This document shows, one piece after another, positions 1 through 6,511 of a stretch of DNA of 12,625 nt (positions are counted from its first letter, which is position 1; each line of letters opens with the position of its first letter). The stretch covers positions 11,919 to 24,543 of the forward strand of contig DHPI01000072.1 in assembly GCA_002407865.1 (NCBI GenBank). Direction: 5' to 3'. This DNA is from Spirochaetia bacterium UBA5368 (GTDB lineage: Bacteria; Spirochaetota; UBA4802; UBA5368). The position numbers were made by a program, and so were the translations under genes. The notes beneath the pieces are model-generated. The model was not told where the DNA came from and made no database searches. It saw only the letters and a program-made list of their open reading frames with translations.

Positions 1-1267
1 GTTTCAGGTTCACTATCAGCGCGGCGGCAAGCCGCTTCATCACCGGCGGATTGATTTCAATAAGGCGCATCCATGTTCTGATGTTTTCCAGGTGGCTCGA
101 ATTTACGATCACCGACCAGTCTGCCGCGATGCCCGAAAATTCGGGAAAGCAGAACTTCGATTTTATAAGGATATCGACAAAATGGTCGATGATGCGGACT
201 CTGCCCGATTCAACGACGGTGCCGCCGATGTTGCAGATCGTCGCGAACGCGGAATAATAATTGCCGCCCGACTCAATTTCATTGAGCAATGCCGGCATCA
301 CCATATCGACAACATGCTGCAGCAGCGCGCCCTTGTCGAGCGCGTCAAGGACGCTGCATACCGATGCGACGCTGCGCGAGATGAAAAGCTGCAGCGTGCT
401 GTCGCCGCCCTCGCTCGATTTTTTTATGCAATACGACAACAGCGCGAGAAGCGCCCCGTCATCGGCGATTGTACCGTCTTCTATACGCTGCCTGGTGGCA
501 AAGCATATCTTCTCCCATGCCTTCGCGTTACCCGAAAAATCGGCTCGTGCGGCTATAATCCCGAAGGCTTCCGCCGGCTCAAGCTTTGCCGTATCGCCAA
601 TCGTCCGCACTGCATCGGCATACGCGGTTTCGGAAACACTTTCTAACAAACCCATCAGGTCTCGCAGCCGATCATCGCCGCCAAGCGCGCGTTGCAGGTT
701 TTCTATTTCATTTTGTGCGGCAACTATGGATCTGCCCGCATACAGCGAATACTGCGAGGCGAGAAAATTATTTATCTTTCTGAGGATATCAGCATACCGC
801 GCGGGATTTTTCGACAGCAGTTCGCCGGCATACAACACCCTCTCGTTGACGTTCGTGAAGTAAAAGCCTTCGTCGCTTTCTCGAATAAGAATGTCCATGT
901 AATCCGAAATGGCCGAATCAAAAAAACGCACGGCGGGGAGCAGCGCCGTATTCGCATCCCCCTGGCTTTTCACGCAATAAATGTACCTGTCAAAAAACGT
1001 ATCGCTTGCCCTGAGCGACGAGCCCCGTTTTCTCAGCGTGGCTTCACGCAGATAATGGTATATTACGGGAAAAACCCTGTCGTCATAGGGAATGGCGTCG
1101 TAGAGATAATCGTACAGATACGACCGCAGGCCATTGACGACGAACTTCCAGTCAATGTTGGGGTGCGTCATTTCCGAGACAAGGCTTTTCACCCTCTCGA
1201 TCGCCCCGATTCGGTTACCAAGAGGCAACAGCAGATTGTTGGGATCAACGATCGCCTGCTCTACCAT
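1..1267 (-). CDS. Unrecognised helical protein, N-terminal 422 residues (3' end beyond window)
   Basis: Reading the reverse complement from the ATG at 1267 gives 422 codons without a stop, running off the left edge. The protein is leucine- and alanine-rich, looks almost wholly alpha-helical, and has no signal peptide, membrane segment or Walker motif in this part. It begins MVEQAIVDPNNLLLPLGNR. I do not recognise the family with confidence. The style faintly recalls long helical N-terminal regions in front of PEP/pyruvate-binding enzyme modules in some spirochaetes, but no catalytic module is in view, so this is only a guess. The ATG has a weak GA-rich Shine-Dalgarno (AGAAGAG, about 7 nt upstream). 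An in-frame GTG at 1294 would add nine residues and is possible. The frame stays open upstream to about 1380. A good promoter sits at 1358-1385, so this gene is probably first in its transcript. Confidence 0.8.
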   Translation of the reverse strand, partial: MVEQAIVDPNNLLLPLGNRIGAIERVKSLVSEMTHPNIDWKFVVNGLRSYLYDYLYDAIPYDDRVFPVIYHYLREATLRKRGSSLRASDTFFDRYIYCVKSQGDANTALLPAVRFFDSAISDYMDILIRESDEGFYFTNVNERVLYAGELLSKNPARYADILRKINNFLASQYSLYAGRSIVAAQNEIENLQRALGGDDRLRDLMGLLESVSETAYADAVRTIGDTAKLEPAEAFGIIAARADFSGNAKAWEKICFATRQRIEDGTIADDGALLALLSYCIKKSSEGGDSTLQLFISRSVASVCSVLDALDKGALLQHVVDMVMPALLNEIESGGNYYSAFATICNIGGTVVESGRVRIIDHFVDILIKSKFCFPEFSGIAADWSVIVNSSHLENIRTWMRLIEINPPVMKRLAAALIVNLK

Positions 1268-1357
1268 AGACCAACTCTTCTGATCATCGCGCACATGATC
1301 CCGCCGGCAGTCAGCCGGCCGCGCGTGAATTTTCTGTATATTAAAAACCTTGTGTTG

Positions 1358-1385
1358 ATTGTATTCAAATTGCCAAATCTGTCAA
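1358..1385 (-). promoter_or_regulatory. Sigma-70-type promoter for the partial gene at 1-1267
   Basis: On the minus strand there is a perfect -35 TTGACA (1380-1385), a 16-bp spacer, and a -10 TACAAT (1358-1363) matching five of six consensus bases. Transcription would start near 1351, leaving a leader of about 85 nt before the ATG at 1267. No competing gene lies between. Confidence 0.65.
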
Positions 1386-1592
1386 TGACAAATGTCTGTT
1401 TTTCCGGGGATAAATGACAACGGTGTAGTACGAAAAAACTGGATGGGACGCGTATATATTCCGGAACCGCTGACGTGAAAGGACATATCCCCTATAGTGC
1501 GCCCCAAAAGAACCGGACCGCCATGAGGTAGATATTATCTTGACTATTACAAATTAAGCAGCCAAATTTGTGCCATAAAAATTTCTCAGAGG
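1386..1592. other. Intergenic stretch, no gene seen
   Basis: No frame looks coding. The only item of note is TTGACTATTACA at 1540-1551. It holds a -35-like TTGACT without a good -10 at the right distance, and it shares the core ACTATTACA with the palindromes at 5105-5155 and the site before rho. Confidence 0.4.
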
Positions 1593-2068
1593 ATGCCCCT
1601 TACGGCCTTTCTTCCACTCGCGTTTGTCATCCTCATCAGCCGGGAAATCGCGCATTTCCACCTCATATCCAGCCATCGTCAGCGCGGCGCCGGAGTACCT
1701 TAATCATGATCAATCGAGAAATAAGCGAGAGCACCCTGTATCTCAATCAACGCGTCGAGAAGGCACTCGAGGAGATCAACGAGAAGGACGACATGCTTAT
1801 ACTGCAATCCCGCGAAGCCGCGCTCGGTGAGATGATGGGCTTCATTACCCACCAGTGGAAACAGCACCTCTACGCCATCTCCCTGTATATCGAGGCGCTC
1901 CGAAACAGGCTGCTGGCGCACGGCAACCCGGACCTCGACTTCACCTTCGAACCTCTGCGCACCATCGACGGGTTCATCTCCCAGATGACCGCGACGATCA
2001 ACGACTTCCGCGATCTCTTTAGTACCGCTGAAAGGTCCGGCGTTTTCAACGCCACCCGCGCCATCTGA
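1593..2068 (+). pseudogene. Histidine kinase remnant (phosphoacceptor domain only)
   Basis: From the ATG at 1706, 120 residues read as a coiled coil (about 10-38) followed by a HisKA-type dimerisation and phosphoacceptor domain. This includes the H-box GFITHQWKQ with His49 and a second helix containing ISQMTATINDFRDLF. This is the layout of kinases whose H-box is normally HQWRQPLN; here the Pro and Asn are His and Tyr. The frame stops right after the second helix (FNATRAI), and no ATP-binding domain (N, G1, G2 boxes) follows in any frame. In another frame, 1593-1703 reads a hydrophobic stretch (LTAFLPLAFVILI) that could be the last membrane helix of the same ancestral gene. No Shine-Dalgarno precedes the ATG at 1706. 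I infer a gene decayed by frameshift and 3' deletion. A short expressed phosphoacceptor protein is possible but less likely. Confidence 0.6.
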
Positions 2069-2158
2069 AGAACCGTAGCAACCGCCGGATACGGCCCGGC
2101 CCGGCACGTATGCCGCATTACGCCGTGAATTCGGAAATTGCACACAACGTAAAATATC

Positions 2159-2192
2159 TTGACATAATTTATTACAATGTATTCTGTTTACA
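2159..2192 (+). promoter_or_regulatory. Possible promoter element in A/T-rich leader of the lipoprotein gene
   Basis: A perfect -35 hexamer TTGACA lies at 2159-2164. The best -10 candidate is TATTCT 15 bp downstream, a short spacer and a four-of-six match. A second weak -35, TTTACA, is at 2187-2192. The whole stretch 2140-2290 is far richer in A/T than the genes around it, with no coding frame, so the real start site cannot be placed by eye. Confidence 0.3.
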
Positions 2193-2294
2193 AGCAATAT
2201 AACAATAATACTAATATATATTTCAGAAACATTACTCTTTCTATTTCTCAAATTTTCGTTTATTATTTCAATTTTTACTTATTCGGGAGATCCC

Positions 2295-3425
2295 ATGAAA
2301 GCAAAACCCAACAAAATGGCACTTCTAATGCTGTGCGTCGTGTTCGCGTTCAGCGCCTGCGGCGCTGGCGGCAAAACCCAGGCAGTGCTCGGCGCGCCTG
2401 CCGTCACAGGGGGAAACAAAAAATTGCTTGTACGCTGGGACGCGGTGCCGGACGCAATCGCATACGAGGTATGGTGTAACACGGCAAATGATCCCGCGTC
2501 GGCTACCAGGCAGGGGAGCGACGTTTCAGCAACCAAGTACACGATAACCGGCCTTACAAACGGGACCTTATACTATGTGTGGGTAAAAGTAAAATACCCG
2601 GATGAAAAATTCAAATTCAGCGCAGTGGCCAGCGGAACACCCGGTATTCTGCCCGGGGTTGCAACGACAGCTATCAAGGGCAACCTTGCCCTCACCCTTT
2701 TATTAACGGGAACGTCCGCGAAGGGTGGCGGCAAGGTGATAACGCAGGGAGATTCGGGCGTTTCCGAACGCGGCCTGTGCTGGAACACAACCGGGAAACC
2801 GACCACAAGCGACTCGAAGGTACCCTGCGGCAAGGGAACAGGCGTTTTTACCAATTGCGCTTTGACAGAGCTTGCCCCGGGCACTACTTACTTTGTGCGC
2901 GCGTATGCCACTAACGACACGGGAACAGCGTACAGCAATGAGATTTCCTTCAACTCGGGAAAAATAATCGGCAGCGATTACGCCGGCGGGTACGTTTTTT
3001 ACAATGATGGCAGCGGCCACGGCCTTGTCGCCGCGAAAAGCGACCTGAGCGCAGCGAAGGCATGGATTATCGGCGACCCCGCGCAGACCATGCTGAACGG
3101 GAATACGCTGTCTTCGCTGGGTTCGGGCAGGGCCAACACCACGGCGATTATGAATCAGCTCGGCCATACCGACAGCGCCGCGAGGTTATGCACGGAGTAT
3201 AAAGGCGGCGGATACGGCGATTGGTTTTTACCGTCGAAAGACGAGCTCAACCTGATGTACACAAAACTCAAACTGGCGGGTATCGGCAATTTCGCCGATC
3301 ATTACTACTGGAGTTCGTCCGAGGGGAATTCGCTCAACGCGTGGTATCAAACATTCACCAACGGCAGCCAGGGAAACGGCGGAAAGGACATTACCGACCG
3401 CGTGCGAGCCATTCGGGCTTTCTGA
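2295..3425 (+). CDS. Lipoprotein with two FN3-like domains and a C-terminal DUF1566 domain
   Basis: 376 residues. The N-terminus is a lipoprotein signal: Lys-rich start, hydrophobic core LLMLCVVFAF, then a lipobox FSAC with Cys22. Gly at +2 gives no inner-membrane retention signal, so the protein is probably in the outer membrane or on the surface. Residues about 33-115 form a fibronectin type III domain (LVRWDAVPDAIAYEVW, then ITGLTNGTLYYVWVKV). Residues about 122-220 form a second beta-sandwich repeat (GLCWNTTGKPT, then LAPGTTYFVRAYATN). Residues about 230-376 match the DUF1566 (Lcl C-terminal) pattern: GGYVFYNDGSGHGLVAA, GDWFLPSKDELNLMY, YYWSSSE and a closing VRAIRAF. That domain occurs in many surface proteins and its function is not firmly known. 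Shine-Dalgarno GGGAGA is at 2285-2290. The gene looks intact and stands alone. Confidence 0.9.
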   Translation: MKAKPNKMALLMLCVVFAFSACGAGGKTQAVLGAPAVTGGNKKLLVRWDAVPDAIAYEVWCNTANDPASATRQGSDVSATKYTITGLTNGTLYYVWVKVKYPDEKFKFSAVASGTPGILPGVATTAIKGNLALTLLLTGTSAKGGGKVITQGDSGVSERGLCWNTTGKPTTSDSKVPCGKGTGVFTNCALTELAPGTTYFVRAYATNDTGTAYSNEISFNSGKIIGSDYAGGYVFYNDGSGHGLVAAKSDLSAAKAWIIGDPAQTMLNGNTLSSLGSGRANTTAIMNQLGHTDSAARLCTEYKGGGYGDWFLPSKDELNLMYTKLKLAGIGNFADHYYWSSSEGNSLNAWYQTFTNGSQGNGGKDITDRVRAIRAF

Positions 3426-3473
3426 TTTTCACCGCGATATACCGTCGCCGTCGCCGTTTTTATACGTGGAAAC

Positions 3474-4059
3474 ATGACACTCATTGGCAATCGTGATATG
3501 TTCGATAAAGGCATAAAAGAATATTACAGGAAACGAATGCGGTTAAAAGCCATTTCTGATACGCCACGCTACAAATGAGGAACTGAACCGTTTTTATGCC
3601 AACCTGTCGAAGTTTTACGGCATGCTTGCTTCGGCTCTCAAGAAGAACAGTGAGTTTCGCTGGCAGCTTCATAATGTAGTTTCGAACCTCATGGCCAAGT
3701 TCAAGGTCAGGCTTCCCAAAACTCGCGGCAATTACTACTATGGTAAGGACGGGAAGGGAACCGACTATTTCCCGCTTCTCAACGCCGACGATACCAACAA
3801 CGCCTTCAACTGCATGGAATCGCTCCGGCTTCTCTTCGAGAACCGTATAATCGGCAACCTCACTAGAAAAACAAAAGGGGCTGACCCAGAAGAAGGTCAG
3901 CCCCACAACGGGTGTCGGATTGGATCAGAATATAATCTTACGCTATATAACTTTCAAGCTGCGAATATTTCTGGCGTATTTTGCCCATTGCCCGCGACTC
4001 TATCTGCCGCACCGTTTCAGCCGAAATGCCGAACACCGCGCCAACTTCTTTCAAGGTGA
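3474..4059 (+). pseudogene. Frameshifted gene of unknown function
   Basis: The ATG at 3474 opens a frame reading MTLIGNRDMFDKGIKEYYRK and ending at TGA 3576-3578. Skipping one base there (T3576) continues smoothly in the next frame as NEELNRFYANLSKFYGM, then SEFRWQLHNVVSNLMAKF, GNYYYGKDGKGTDYFP and MESLRLLFENRIIGNL. Both halves have the same basic, aromatic-rich, helical character, so one gene with a single-base shift is the simplest reading. I do not recognise the family. Coding-like sequence ends near 3866. The frame formally stays open to 4059, but that tail runs through the sigma factor terminator and antisense to the sigma gene, and looks like noise. The start site has only a weak GGAA upstream. 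A sequencing error at 3576 would make the gene intact there. Confidence 0.4.
3862..3904 (-). terminator. Rho-independent terminator of the sigma factor gene
   Basis: A perfect 10-bp inverted repeat has arms GGGGCTGACC (3877-3886) and GGTCAGCCCC (3895-3904) with an 8-nt loop. On the minus strand it is followed at once by TTTTGTTTTT. It lies about 33 nt past the sigma factor stop codon. There is no U tract in the plus direction, so it works for the minus strand only. Confidence 0.92.
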
Positions 4060-4774
4060 CCGGATCGTCGCCGTCAAACCCAAACCGCATCCTCAGTATC
4101 TTCCTCTCGTTTTCCATAAGTGAATTCATGGCCTCTTCGAGCTCGCAACGCAGATCGCGCTTGTAAATACCCGCATCCGGCGACTGATATTTCTCGTCGC
4201 TTACCACTTCGTACAGGTTGAACTCGTCATCGTTCAGCGGATGCTCAAGGGATACCGTCGGCTGGAACACTTCCATAATGTCGGCAACGACATTCTCATC
4301 GATTCCAAGCAGATCGGCAATCTCCCGTACAGACGGGTCCTTACCGAGATCGCTTACCAGCGATTCCTGCGCCCTCTTGATCTTCTTGAAAAGATCGCCC
4401 TTTCGGATAGGAACGCGAATGGTTCTGCTTCTCTTCGCGATAAAACGCGTGATATAATGTTTAATCCAGTACGATGCATACGTCGAGAAACGACATCCCA
4501 TTTTGTAATCAAACTTCTCAGCGGCCCTGATAAGACCGAGATTACCTTCCTGAATGAGATCAATCAACGAAGGCTCGAGGCTGGTATAATTTTTGGCTAT
4601 TTTAACTACAAGCCGCAGGTTGGCGTTTATAAGCCGTTCTTTAGCTTTTTCATCACCAGCACATTTCGCCTTCGCGAGCTCAACTTCCTCTTCAGGAGTC
4701 AACAGGTTTATGGCATTGATCGAACGAAAATATTGATTCAGGCTGAAATCATCATAATCATTATATGTTCTCAT
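3938..4774 (-). CDS. Sigma-70 family RNA polymerase sigma factor (group 2 type)
   Basis: 278 residues. Region 1.2 spans about 11-44 ([20 protein letters not shown]). Regions 2.1-2.2 follow, with [19 protein letters not shown] at 72-90. Regions 2.3-2.4 span about 94-120 ([16 protein letters not shown], then RTIRVP). Region 3 spans about 121-185. Region 4.2 has the helix-turn-helix that reads the -35 ([20 protein letters not shown], about 239-258). It is far shorter than a primary sigma (usually 370-600 residues) and lacks region 1.1, so it is an alternative factor of the RpoS/RpoH/RpoD-like size class. I see no RpoH signature box and do not assign a symbol. His106 replaces the Gln that in E. 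coli sigma-70 (Gln437) contacts promoter position -12, while Thr109 (Thr440) is kept. A strong Shine-Dalgarno AGGGAGG lies 6-7 nt before the ATG. The gene is alone in its transcript and ends at the terminator at 3862-3904. Confidence 0.93.
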   Translation of the reverse strand: MRTYNDYDDFSLNQYFRSINAINLLTPEEEVELAKAKCAGDEKAKERLINANLRLVVKIAKNYTSLEPSLIDLIQEGNLGLIRAAEKFDYKMGCRFSTYASYWIKHYITRFIAKRSRTIRVPIRKGDLFKKIKRAQESLVSDLGKDPSVREIADLLGIDENVVADIMEVFQPTVSLEHPLNDDEFNLYEVVSDEKYQSPDAGIYKRDLRCELEEAMNSLMENERKILRMRFGFDGDDPVTLKEVGAVFGISAETVRQIESRAMGKIRQKYSQLESYIA

Positions 4775-5104
4775 CTGTACCTCCCTGTAATGTGCTATAC
4801 ATTAATAAGCACAATTCGTTCCTAAAACTTGATACAGGGTTGAAATTTTAATATTTTTCAGAGGTACAGATAAAAATAATCTTTTTTATTGTAAGCTAAA
4901 ATGGCAACACTTTAACGATAATATTAATTTACAAAAAAGTTATCATTTCCGGATTTTCTCTGATTTTTTTGGCAGGAAGAAGCATAATCGCAAAGGAAAT
5001 AGCTGAATTTCAGAATACAAACGCACCCGCATACACCCACGAATAATCTCTACATGCAATGGTGCCATAATATTTAGCAAAGTGACCTACAAGACATACA
5101 CACA

Positions 5105-5121
5105 TGTGTAATAGTTACACA
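5105..5121. promoter_or_regulatory. Palindromic operator-like site, copy 1
   Basis: TGTGTAA TAG TTACACA is a perfect inverted repeat with 7-bp arms and a 3-bp centre, the usual form of a site for a dimeric repressor such as TetR or GntR family members. An identical copy lies 34 bp away centre to centre. It is about 330 bp upstream of the sigma factor start codon and about 100 bp past the crotonase stop. Confidence 0.6.
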
Positions 5122-5138
5122 CATCATGCTTTGCAAAT

Positions 5139-5155
5139 TGTGTAATAGTTACACA
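5139..5155. promoter_or_regulatory. Palindromic operator-like site, copy 2
   Basis: Identical to copy 1; the two share 18 bp including one flanking C. A degenerate third copy (ACAATAGTTAACCACA, 5181-5196) follows, keeping the central AATAGTTA. As RNA each copy could also fold into a 7-bp hairpin with a 3-nt loop, but no U run follows, so terminators are unlikely. Confidence 0.6.
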
Positions 5156-5219
5156 CTCCCATCACCACCAGCACAATATCACAATAGTTAACCACACTCC
5201 ACACGAGGGATATTCTTTT

Positions 5220-6011
5220 CTATCTCCCCTCAAAGCGCGGAGCGCGTTTTTCAAAGAATGCGGCCACACCCTCACGCGCATCGGCGGATTTTAACACCTG
5301 CAAAAAATTCATCCTTTCAATTTCAAGCTGTTCTTCAAGATGCACAAATACCGACGAATTTATCTCATTCTTAACCGCGGCAAACGCCGCCGTGGGGCCG
5401 CAGGCAAGCCTCCCGGCGGTTTCACGCGCGGCTGTTAAAAGCCCGTTATCAGCAACAACGCTATGCACCAGCCCTATCTCCCTGGCCTGGTCGGCGGTGA
5501 TAATCGGATCAAGGAGCGCCATTTCCGACGCCTTTCCGGGGCCCACAAGCTGCGGCACGAACACCGTCCACCCGCAATCGGGTGTCAGCCCCACTGACGT
5601 ATACCCCTGGCGGAAAACAGCCGACGCGGCAGCCATGCGGATATCACAGGCCGCCGCAAAACTCATGCCGGCGGCAAATGTTATCCCGTTAACCGCGGCG
5701 ATAACCGGCTTTGGCATGCGACGGATTGTCAAAATGGCCGCATGGCACGCACTGATTGTTTTGTCGGCAATTTCATCCACGTCCGCATACCCTTGCGCCG
5801 AGCGTATATCGCCCCCCGCGCAAAACACGCCGCCGGTTCCCGTAATGAGCACCGCTCGTATGCCGTCGTCATCGGCGCAGCGCGCAAGGGCATCCGACAA
5901 ATCGCTCCCCAGGGACAGGTCGAGAGCGTTCAACGACGCCGGGCGGTTGAGAATAACGGCCGCGATGCGGCCGGTTTTTTCGATACGAATATCATCCGTG
6001 TGCATCCTCAT
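5220..6011 (-). CDS. Enoyl-CoA hydratase/isomerase family protein (crotonase)
   Basis: 263 residues, the usual crotonase length. The first oxyanion-hole segment is GVFCAGGDIR (61-70) and the second is NGITFAAGMSFAAACDIRMA (108-127). In hydratases two Glu act in catalysis. Here the place of the first is Tyr137 (FRQGYTSVGLTPD), while a Glu at the place of the second is kept (Glu163, ASEMALL). This pattern resembles PaaG-like or delta3,delta2-enoyl-CoA isomerases more than true hydratases, so I infer isomerisation of an acyl-CoA double bond, with hydratase activity uncertain. I chose the ATG at 6011, which has GGAGGG 5 nt upstream; an ATG at 6005 is too far from it. The open frame extends upstream to 6212, but that part overlaps the previous gene and looks like noise. 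The start overlaps the thioesterase stop by 20 nt, so translation is probably coupled. Confidence 0.92.
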   Translation of the reverse strand: MRMHTDDIRIEKTGRIAAVILNRPASLNALDLSLGSDLSDALARCADDDGIRAVLITGTGGVFCAGGDIRSAQGYADVDEIADKTISACHAAILTIRRMPKPVIAAVNGITFAAGMSFAAACDIRMAAASAVFRQGYTSVGLTPDCGWTVFVPQLVGPGKASEMALLDPIITADQAREIGLVHSVVADNGLLTAARETAGRLACGPTAAFAAVKNEINSSVFVHLEEQLEIERMNFLQVLKSADAREGVAAFFEKRAPRFEGR

Positions 6012-6510
6012 CCGTTCCCTCCGGAATTGGTTGTACCGGCAGCGCAATGCCTGCAGGGATTTTGCGTCCCTGAAATACGCCGCGGACCGTGTCCAGCGTG
6101 GCGCCGCCGGCGTATCGCAGCGACAGATCGAGTGTCCATTCCGCCCTGCCATTCTCGTCAAGTTCGCGTTCAATTCGCGCAATTGTTTCCTCCGGTATCG
6201 ACGCCTCGACAAACAGGTCTTCCGCGACCGGCTTTAAAAACCGGATGTCAACCTCGCGGACAATCGGAATAAACCGCGTATAATCAAACGTCGAAACGAA
6301 CAGGGCGCCGCCGGCAATGTCGGCAAGCGAAAATATCACGCCCGCGTACATCGAGCCGAAATGGTTGCCGTTGCCCTTCAGGGGCGCCATGAGCCTGACA
6401 TATCCCCTGCGCATCTCAAGCACCGTGATGCCCATCGCGCGGACGATATCGATGCCGTTTTCGAGGTACATGGCGACGGGGCGTAGTTTTTCTTCAATTA
6501 TGCCGCGCAT
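5992..6510 (-). CDS. Hotdog-fold thioesterase-like protein (DUF4442/YiiD-C type)
   Basis: 172 residues. The core reads GNGNHFGSMYAGVIFSLADI (46-65), followed by beta strands with IPIVREVDIRFLKPVAEDLF (81-100), the pattern of the hotdog fold. The long central helix after the NHFGSMYAG turn is where acyl-CoA thioesterases of this group place their active site. It probably hydrolyses or binds an acyl-CoA from the neighbouring thiolase/crotonase pathway; its substrate cannot be read from sequence. The ATG at 6510 lies one base after the thiolase stop (TGATATG) with GAGCGGG upstream. An ATG at 6525, overlapping the end of the thiolase gene, would add five residues but has no Shine-Dalgarno. The end overlaps the crotonase start by 20 nt. 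It is the middle gene of a three-gene operon. Confidence 0.8.
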   Translation of the reverse strand: MRGIIEEKLRPVAMYLENGIDIVRAMGITVLEMRRGYVRLMAPLKGNGNHFGSMYAGVIFSLADIAGGALFVSTFDYTRFIPIVREVDIRFLKPVAEDLFVEASIPEETIARIERELDENGRAEWTLDLSLRYAGGATLDTVRGVFQGRKIPAGIALPVQPIPEGTDEDAHG

Positions 6511-6511
6511 A

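Larger units (their letters stand above)
4775..5219. other. Regulatory region upstream of the sigma factor gene
   Basis: These 445 bp have no gene. The part next to the sigma gene (about 4800-4950) is A/T rich. On the minus strand it carries TTAAAG, 16 bp, TACAAT, a weak promoter candidate near 4880-4910. It also holds a short inverted repeat, GTGCT and AGCAC, just before the Shine-Dalgarno. The distal part (5100-5200) holds the tandem palindromes described separately. No U-rich terminator follows the crotonase stop at 5220, so read-through from the acyl-CoA operon into the sigma gene cannot be excluded. Confidence 0.5.

Noticed and set aside
92..1417. Several overlapping plus-strand frames of 180-240 codons
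   Set aside because: The minus strand is open for 422 codons from a good promoter, and these frames are its shadows.
1430..1560. Possible insertion sequence end near the kinase remnant
   Set aside because: No terminal inverted repeats, target duplication or transposase frame could be found.
3481..3906. 141-codon minus-strand frame
   Set aside because: It begins inside the sigma factor terminator and is antisense to the frameshifted gene; no Shine-Dalgarno.
5105..5155. Short CRISPR-like repeat unit
   Set aside because: Only two exact copies, a 16-bp gap and strong dyad symmetry; there are no further repeats, spacers or cas genes.
6012..6212. 67-residue N-terminal extension of the crotonase frame
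   Set aside because: It overlaps the thioesterase coding region, has Arg-rich noise composition, and the ATG at 6011 has a good Shine-Dalgarno and fits the family start.
5392..6237. 281-codon open frame on the plus strand
   Set aside because: It is a mirror of the crotonase and thioesterase genes, with a Ser/Arg/Pro-rich product typical of antisense frames.
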